This document shows positions 57,719 to 64,000 of a stretch of DNA of 64,000 nucleotides, piece after piece. The DNA is taken from assembly GCF_030272615.1 (NCBI RefSeq), contig NC_081413.1:21580501-21644500 (forward strand), written 5' to 3'. The position numbers and the translations under genes are program-made. The notes beneath the pieces were generated by a model. It saw nothing but the letters and a program-made list of their open reading frames with translations. It had not been told where the DNA came from and did no database searches. Source of the stretch: Cryptomeria japonica (lineage: Eukaryota > Streptophyta > Pinopsida > Cupressales > Cupressaceae). The stretch's first letter is position 1, and the number at the start of each line of letters is the position of its first letter.

Positions 57719-58496
57719 TGGTGCAGTCATGAGTTAGGAGGGACCTCAAAGAGATCAATCCGAACCAAGTAGCAAGAGTAAACATAATGAAAACAAGGGG
57801 ATATGATGGACGTAATACAGAACTGAGTATATTAGATCATGAAAACTGATTACAAGCAACCAATATAATCCGGGCTACAAGATTTGACTCATTGGCCTAT
57901 CACATACATGCTCAATTACAAAAATGGTCAACTCTGAACCTTTAAAAATTAAGATCTATCTGTTTTGTTCTATCCGACTCCCTCTTTATGTCTATAATAA
58001 ATTCTAATGCTCAATTGCAATGATTTATACAATCCAAGGGTCTTTGGTTGGCCTGCAAAATAAGATCAAACCTATAAAACAATAGGTCAACCTCCACCAA
58101 AGAGATTCCTCTGAAAAATTCAAAGGATGAAGTGCGGATTAGAGAGAAGGTCAGCCAGACACCAAGGAACATCAGCATCAACTAACATGGCTCTACAAGC
58201 TGTGGAAAAGATTTGGTAGATTCACCAATGCAAATAGGTCCAAGCAGTTCTGGTGCCAAAAAACTGTCTCAGAATCCATGATCGATAACTTGCCAGAAAA
58301 TGATCTAAATGCTCCACGGTTTAGGAATAAGGAAGATGATCAAGTCCTCATGAAAAATCCAACTCTGCAAGATCTAGTGAGCAAATGCAAGAAAATAGAG
58401 AATGAAATACTAAAACTACCAAATAGAAAACAAACTGGAAAGGAAATGTTTTTGATTGATGCAGGACTACCAAGGACTGAGGATGCTCCTGCATCA
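57719..58496 (-). repeat. Element E 3' LTR
   Basis: Minus-strand start TGATGCAGGAGCATCC at 58496, end TGACTGCACCA at 57719. Left flank 57714-57718 (ATTGT) would be the target duplication; its partner is outside the window or lost. Confidence 0.82.
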
Positions 58497-58499
58497 GAC

Positions 58500-58860
58500 A
58501 TTCGGGGTTGTTGAAAAAGTGAGTCCCTCGCTTTGTAGGGGTTAGAGGAAAACCAAGGCGGTCTACCTCTTCCTGAGAAATCCAAGATGAATCTTTGACT
58601 AGTCTTTCTTTCCACTTCACAAGATACTCCTTATACTCACTGCTTTGGGTACTATGCCCAATCCTAGTACCCAAAATATCTTCAATCTGATCTGGTTCAT
58701 TGTGGGGCAACTGTTTCTCCAAGTCTACAATACTATCTTCACCAAATTTTGATTCATGATATTGATGTAGATCTACAACGTTGAATATAGGTGAGATACT
58801 CAAACTATCCAGTAACTCCACTTCATATGCATTTCTGGAACTGACTTTCCTCAAGATCTT
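58500..58860 (-). pseudogene. Element E: integrase tail and chromodomain
   Basis: The open stretch 58854-58348 begins with the integrase tail (SSRNAYEVELLDSLSISPIF) and includes DQIEDILGTRIGHST, EYKEYLVKWKERLVKDSSWI and EEVDRLGFPLTP, a chromodomain (YLVKWK with the aromatic cage positions Tyr/Trp) thought to read methylated histone tails. It then runs into the LTR without an early stop. It is the best preserved chromodomain in the window. Confidence 0.8.
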
Positions 58861-59760
58861 GTAAGGTCCAAACTTCCTTATCTGTAACTTGTTATAGGTT
58901 CCATCTGGAAATATTTATTTTCTTAGATACATCATCACTTCATCACCAAGTTGAAATTCCTTATGTCTTATCTTCTCATCTTCTTTCTCCTTATACTTGT
59001 TGTTCATATCCTCCAAACGTTGATTAACCTAATATGTAAGGCCTTCAGGTGATCTGCAAATTCCTCCACTTCTACTCTTCTTTTATCTTCATTACTGATA
59101 TTTATCAATTTTGATATACCTCTAGGGTGTGCTCCGGTAACAATCTCAAAAGTTGTTCTTCCAGTACTCCTGTTCACTGAATTATTGTAGGCAAACTCTG
59201 CTTGTACAAGAATCAAATACCAACTTCCGGTTTTCTCTCCAACTAAACATCTCAACAAATTTCCCAAGCTCCGGTTTACTACCTCTATCTATTGATCAGT
59301 CTATGGGTGAAAAGAACAACCGAATTTCAAATCTGTCTTCATCTTCTTCCAAAGTGTTATCCAAAAATAACCAACAAACTTAGTATCTCTGTCTAAAACT
59401 ATACTTCTAGGTAATCCATGCAATCTCACTACCTCCTTGAAAAATAGGTCATCTATATGCACTGTATCTGATTTCTTCTAACAATGTATGAAATGAGCCA
59501 TCTTCGAGAACCTATCCACCACCACAAATATAGAATCATTTCCTCTTTGTGTCTTAGGTAATGTAGGTATGAAATCCATGCTAATATCCCCCCAAGGTCT
59601 CTCTGGTACTATCAAAGGTTTATACAATCCCACATTCTGACTACTACCTTTTGCAACTTGACAAACTCTACAATTTTGTATAAGTTTTCTAACATCCTTA
59701 TGATTCGGAGGCCAAAAATAATGTTCACTCACCAATGCTACTATTTTATTAACACCAAAG
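58860..59760 (-). pseudogene. Element E: integrase
   Basis: Zinc module VSEHYFWPPNHKDVRKLI, then NCRVCQVAKGSSQNVGLYKP (open 59735-59478). Core: DISMDFIPTLPKTQRGNDSI (first Asp) and VVVDRFSKMAHFIHC; then a stop, and the second-Asp block is at about 59390-59400. The stretch 59267-59004 (LVQAEFAYNNSVNRSTGRT, TGAHPRGISKLI) is the core end. A stop near 59480 and others break it. Confidence 0.78.
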
Positions 59761-60360
59761 TGTCTGCCTCTCCACTATTTAGTTCCTTTATCAGATTCTC
59801 CCTCATAGAACTCTTAGGTATACACAACTGAACTCCTCTAAATAACATCCCTTCTTGAATGAAATAATCTAACCACTTGCTTATATCTACCATAATCGGT
59901 TCTCTACTTTCTCTCCAAGCTTCTGCAAAATCTCGGCCATCATCATACAAGGTCTTCAACTCCTCAAACCCTAATACTATCACCTTCATCTCTATCAATA
60001 AATTCCTCCTTCTACTCAATGCATCAACAACATTGTTTGACTTTCCACTCCTATGCTTCAACACAAAGGTGTAACTCTTCAAAAATTCTACCCATCTCAT
60101 ATGTCTCTAATTCAACTTGTTTTGACTATTCACATACTGCAAGGCTTGATGATCAGTCTACATCACAAACTCCTTAGACAATAGGTAATGTCTCCACTTC
60201 TTCAAGGCTTGGATTATGGCATAAATTTTTTTATCATACATTGAATATCTCCTCCTAGCATCAATCAAATTCTCACTTAAATAAGCTAGTACTCTCCCTT
60301 CCAGACTCAATACGGCTCCAATTGTAGTTCCACTTAAAACACTTTGTTGAAATTTGGTAA
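59740..60360 (-). pseudogene. Element E: RNase H
   Basis: MRWVEFLKSYTFVLKHRSGK, then VVDALSRRRNLL, in an open stretch 60100-59741, shows the RNase H C-terminus (single TFVLKH block, unlike the doubled one in C2). It is preceded by DHQALQYVNSQNKLN-type residues with a stop and by the Asp block near 60330. Confidence 0.72.
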
Positions 60361-60870
60361 AGCTAACACAGGTTGCTTAGTCACTTTTTGCTTCAACAAT
60401 TTAAAACTTTTATTTACTTCGATGGTCCACTTGAATTCCTTACTATCTCCCCTCATTGTCTCAGTCATAGGACTACAAATAAAACTTAATTTTTTTATAA
60501 ACTTCTGATAGAAACTAGCCAATCCATGAAATGATCTTACCTCTCCAATGCTTTCTGGTGTAGGCCATTCATCGATTTCTTTTACTTTCTCTGGGCTCAT
60601 CTTCAAATTATCCACATATATCACCAATCCCAGATGGACTAATTCTTCCTTCATGAAACTATACTTCTTTAGGTTTATCAACAACTTTTCTTCTCTCAAC
60701 CTCTACAAAACTTGTCTTGAATGCAACAAATGCTCCTCTCTAGTCTTACTGAAAATAAGAATGTCATCCAAATATACAATAACAAACTTATCTAAAAATT
60801 TCTTCAATTCCTCGATTATCAATCTCATGAAAGTACTTGGTGCATTATTCAACCCAAAAGACATCACCAA
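60330..60870 (-). pseudogene. Element E: reverse transcriptase, C-terminal half
   Basis: From 60870 leftward: [20 protein letters not shown] (PFG reads SFG), [19 protein letters not shown] with YLDD near 60768, then after a shift EEKLLINLKKYSFMKEEL, FHGLASFYQKFIKKLSFICS. RT thumb and connection are present. The first half is beyond the inserted element at 62095. Confidence 0.8.
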
Positions 60871-62094
60871 TGGGTGAATCCACAATAGTGGGTTACACTT
60901 TTTTGCCAACTTTGACACTGCAATATTCATTTTCAGAGAAAATTTCAGATCCAGACACCTATTACTTCTAAACCATAAGGAATTTATAGATGATGTGAAC
61001 TAGTGGTTTGTGTCATTTTGTATGTAGACTCTAAACTATTTTTTTTAATAATTTTTGGAATTAATTTGTTTCCGTTTTTCTATCTCCCTTGAAAACTAGT
61101 TTTTTTTCAAAAAATAACATTTTAAAGAGTGATACTCACTCTAAATAGCATAACTTTTTTTCTATAATAGATATGAATGTAATTATTTGGAATTTGGTTT
61201 TTTAACATCTAAATCTAGTGTTTTCAATTGGTTTCGTAACATTCTCTTCAATATTTCATTTTTTATTGAGCCAGGATAGAGAGTAGAGTTGGCTTGGACC
61301 ATGGGTTTGCTCCCCATTGGTCTCAGGTTCGACTCTGAGGCTTGGATTAAACCAATGGGCTTGGCTAACGGGCTTCTTAGCTCATCTCCAAGGACTAGTC
61401 TCACCTCAGCTCTCCCCATTATGGGAAACCAATGTCGCTAGGCTAAGTTGTGGGGATACCCTGGGTGACTTAAAAAAAAGTATTTCATGTTTTATTAAGA
61501 TTTGAAGTCAAATTAAATGTAATTTTAACATATGTCCATTTTATATTACATAACTTGGTGTATATGTAACGATAATCAATTTATTTATTTTTGTTAGAAA
61601 GAGGACTTCAATATCTAGTGCGTAAATATTTATCAGAATTTTTTGTGTGATGTTTACTATTTTTGAATAAGAATTGAACAAAGAAGTTCAAGTTTAGTAA
61701 AAACCCTACATTCATAAGAAATAAAATAAAAATATATTAATGAAATTAAATATATTAAAAATTATACTACTTGGAAATCTTGTAATAAGGGCTAAATACT
61801 TATAAAAAAAAAACTTATAAATGAATTCATTTCACCCCCCAAAAGCTAATGTAAAATTGGTTTTTTATCAGTATTTGATAAATGCAAGGGAGACTCCATT
61901 GTAAGTATGATTTAGAAGTAGAGAGGTTCTATCCAATAAATTTTGATCTAAGAGCCTTTGATCTAACTCTCTTCAAGTAATTACTTCAAATGGGACCTCT
62001 TAAAGATTAAATCATTATATTTTCTAAAAATTGTATGATTTTAGCAAAACTCGGGACGTACAAAAAAGTGTGAATCAACATTGTGAGTTCACCC
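60871..62094. mobile_element. 1.2-kb terminal-inverted-repeat element inserted in element E's RT
   Basis: Ends form imperfect 34-bp inverted repeats: GGGTGAATCCACAATAGTG... at 60872-60905 and its reverse-complement relative at 62061-62094; both have CACTTTTTTG at the inner end. The RT sequence resumes exactly as in element D (catcaccaa/ccattcatat). CAA at 60868-60870 and 62095-62097 is a likely 3-bp target duplication. No transposase seen, so it is non-autonomous. The superfamily is not assigned; a 3-bp duplication with GG-starting ends would fit PIF/Harbinger. Contains a SINE. Confidence 0.8.
61268..61480 (+). mobile_element. tRNA-derived SINE with 16-bp target duplication
   Basis: B box GGTTCGACTC at 61326-61335, an A-box-like TGGCTTGGACCATGG from 61290, and an A-rich tail TAAAAAAAAG. 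Flanks TATTTCATTTTTTATT (61252-61267) and TATTTCATGTTTTATT (61481-61496) are a 16-bp duplication with one mismatch, so the borders are exact. ACTAGTCTCAC and GGGGATACC are shared with the SINE at 41945. Confidence 0.82.
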
Positions 62095-62480
62095 CAACCA
62101 TTCATATAGTCCTTCATTTATCTTGAATTTTATCTTCCAGTCATCTCCTTCTCTAATTCTAATCTAATGACATCCACTCTTCACGTCTATCTTTTTGTAG
62201 TATTTGTCTCCACTCAAAAAATTCATTATGTCATCCATTATAGGTAAAGGAAACTGGTATTTCACTGTGATCTTGTTTATTGCTCTGGAATTGGTACACA
62301 TCCTCCATTCTCCATTCTTCTTAGGTGCTAATACTACTAGTACTGCACAAGGACTCAGACTTTCTCTGATCAAACCTTTCTTCAATAATTCCTGCACTTG
62401 TCTATTCAACTCTTCAATCTTTGTCGGTGTCAACCACTGTGCAACTTTGTTAGGAAAACTAGCTACGAGAATCAGGTCTG
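62095..62480 (-). pseudogene. Element E: reverse transcriptase, N-terminal half
   Basis: The open stretch 62433-62164 reads [59 protein letters not shown] and KIDVKSGCH. The fingers and first palm Asp are present (KIDVKSG). After a TAG the sequence continues as IRIREGDDWKIKF to the insert at 62094. Confidence 0.8.
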
Positions 62481-63110
62481 TGCAATGAATGCTACTTCTT
62501 ATAGGTGGTAATCCATCTAGAAGATTATCTAAAATAATATCTTCATACTACATCAGTAACTATCTTATCTCCTCTGGTTCTTCTTCTTCATGCTCTAGAA
62601 TCTCAGTCTTCTTAGGAACTAAGGCAAAACACGCATTCGCATGTCTCATTCGATCCAGGAATTTCCTTCCATTAAATAGATTCTATCATTCTTATAGACT
62701 TCACTCTTCAAAGGCTCCTCCAAGGGTAACAAGGTTTGCTTCATCCCATTTGCTACAATAATTTATATATTCTTTATCCCATCATGTATTTCCTATCTAT
62801 CAAACTGCCAAGGTCTACCCAACAAAAGGTGACAAATGTCCATAGGCATAAAATCACATAAAACTTCATCATGATAATTCCCAATTTTCAATTTTACCAA
62901 ACATTTCTCACTTACCAACAACTTATGATCATCTTGAATCCATGCTATCTAATAAGGCTTCAAGTGTTTCAATCTTTCCAAATTTAACTTAATCACCATC
63001 TCTTGTGAAATGAGGTTATCTGAACTACCTCTATCAATAAAAACTTTACAACACTTACTGGATAACTTACATCCGACCTTGAAAATTTTTTGCCTCTACA
63101 AGGGCTCTTC
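62480..63110 (-). pseudogene. Element E: protease region
   Basis: Residues LLVSEKCLVKLKIGNYHDEV, LLLGRPWQFDR, GMKQTLLPLEEPLKSEV mark the standard region between protease and RT. The catalytic segment near 63030-63045 reads IDRGS (Gly and Ser order altered), so the active site is damaged. Confidence 0.68.
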
Positions 63111-63113
63111 ATC

Positions 63114-63756
63114 TCATCCAACATGACACAAAGCTCTCCTCATCATCAACAGTTCTCCATCTTCCAATTTGTTAGTTGATTCGATGGGGCTTTCTTCTAC
63201 CAATGTTGTTCTCCTAGTGTTCTTTGTCTTCTTACATTCGAAAGAACGATGTCCTTCTCCTCCACACTTAAAGCAAGTACCTCTAAACACTCTTTTGACT
63301 TGTTTTCTATCATATTTTCCAAGACTCTCATTCAAGTAACCATAAGGTTCTCTTTGTCGGTAGAAATTTTTGTCATCCCTCTGGTATGAATTACCTTCTT
63401 TGCTTACTTCCTTTTCTTTTTTCTAATCCGTACATGTTTCTCTTCCTCTGGGATATCCTCTTCCTCCTTGAAATCTTCCTCTGGAAAACCTTTCACCTCT
63501 ACTATCCTATCTCTTCTCATGTCTTTTGTTCAACTTCTCTTCTGCTCTCAAGGCGTACTGGTAAGGTTCTTCTACAATTTGTAACTTGATCAAACTGAAT
63601 TCATCTTGTATAGACATCCGTAATCCATTCAAATATCTTGCAACTTGTTCAACCTCATCATCGACATGTCCAAATCTGATATTCAACTTAGTGTAGAATG
63701 CTCTGGTATACTCCTTCATGCTAGATTACTTCTGCTTCAAGTTTGGCAACTTTCAA
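63114..63756 (-). pseudogene. Element E: gag C-terminal part with zinc knuckle
   Basis: The open stretch 63335-63114 contains CFKCGGEGHRSFECKKTKN, an intact CCHC zinc knuckle (C-x2-C-x4-H-x4-C), followed by KLEDGELLMMRRALC. The stretch 63719-63507 (KEYTRAFYTKLNIRFGHVDD, EQVARYLNGL, EEPYQYALRAEEKL) is the gag core end. Between them is a charged Arg/Gly-rich linker. Confidence 0.78.
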
Positions 63757-64000
63757 AATAGATTTCCAACAACTACAAATATTAGATAGCACATCAAGTG
63801 TCTGATCTAGCTCATACTTGACATCATTCACATCATCTAAAAGATCAATGGAAGATTTCAGAAGTGAATACTTTGTGCAACCAATCTATCGATCCATATG
63901 CTTACAACACTTCCCTGAGCACTAACCTATTCTACCTTCTTAATAGCATCTTTGTGAATGGATGTTACAATAGGCTCAATCATTTTTGAAGACTGACTAA
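63757..64000. other. Window end, sequence unlike gag
   Basis: Where elements C2 and D continue into the gag N-terminus, the sequence here changes abruptly at about 63757. Nothing recognised; it may be a further insertion or a deletion joint. Confidence 0.4.

Larger units (their letters stand above)
57719..63756 (-). mobile_element. Element E: chromovirus, minus strand, interrupted by a DNA transposon
   Basis: Reads right to left: gag (from about 63756), zinc knuckle, protease, RT start, [insert 60871-62094], rest of RT, RNase H, integrase, chromodomain, 3' LTR. It sits inside copia element G. Sequence right of 63757 no longer matches relatives, so gag is cut there too. It is the closest full-length relative of C2 and D. 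Confidence 0.87.

Overview
The window looks like nuclear DNA of a seed plant with a large, old, repeat-rich genome. A gymnosperm is my best guess, but nothing in the window proves it. Coding density is very low, and most of the length is broken retrotransposon sequence in nested stacks. Most in-frame stops are TAG, TAA or TGA where a related copy or family pattern has CAG, CAA, CGA or TGG, as expected from long-term decay of methylated cytosine. No bacterial-type genes, operons, rRNA or tRNA genes were seen.

Region by region. 1-12.4 kb: two head-to-tail copies (A and B) of a non-chromodomain Ty3/gypsy pol with an archaeal-type RNase H-like domain between protease and reverse transcriptase. 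Each is followed by a purine tract and an LTR-like segment. B has lost RT and RNase H. The segment after B carries a TATA box and an array of about eighteen GC-rich dyad motifs (11.1-12.35 kb). 12.4-16.3 kb: a long unrecognised retroelement-style reading frame with many stops and two frameshifts. 16.3-21 kb: non-coding, with a 750-bp purine strand and (AG)25.

21-33.7 kb: a four-level nest. The gag of a minus-strand Ty3 element (F) is split by a plus-strand element (C1) whose LTRs at 21563-22386 and 32613-33360 are bracketed by the same 5-bp target duplication, GTATG. Inside C1 lie a minus-strand chromovirus half (D, with its 5' LTR) and an almost complete plus-strand chromovirus (C2), joined by a deletion. 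33.7-42.9 kb: AT-rich intergenic DNA with a 2.4-kb repeat (second copy at 52.3-54.6 kb), a very decayed minus-strand copia integrase and a tRNA-type SINE. 42.97-45.47 kb: a 5'-truncated LINE with poly(A).

46.0-48.3 kb (minus) holds the only likely host gene: a multi-pass membrane protein of about 685 residues with a TATA box, a tiny first exon, a 73-bp intron and two frameshifts. 48.3-52.3 kb holds no gene but has (TA)58 and alternating purine/pyrimidine DNA. 52.3-54.6 kb is the second copy of the 2.4-kb repeat and contains a near-perfect 54-bp-arm hairpin. 55.4-64 kb is another four-level nest: a Ty1/copia element (G, plus) cut by a chromovirus (E, minus), whose RT is cut by a 1.2-kb terminal-inverted-repeat element, which carries a SINE with a 16-bp target duplication.

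Apart from the membrane protein, the coding sequences belong to mobile elements and none looks able to move by itself. The window is mainly a readable record of insertion, deletion and decay. The least explained items are the dyad-motif array with its adjoining long reading frame, the membrane-protein gene, and the 53.8-kb hairpin inside a duplicated block.
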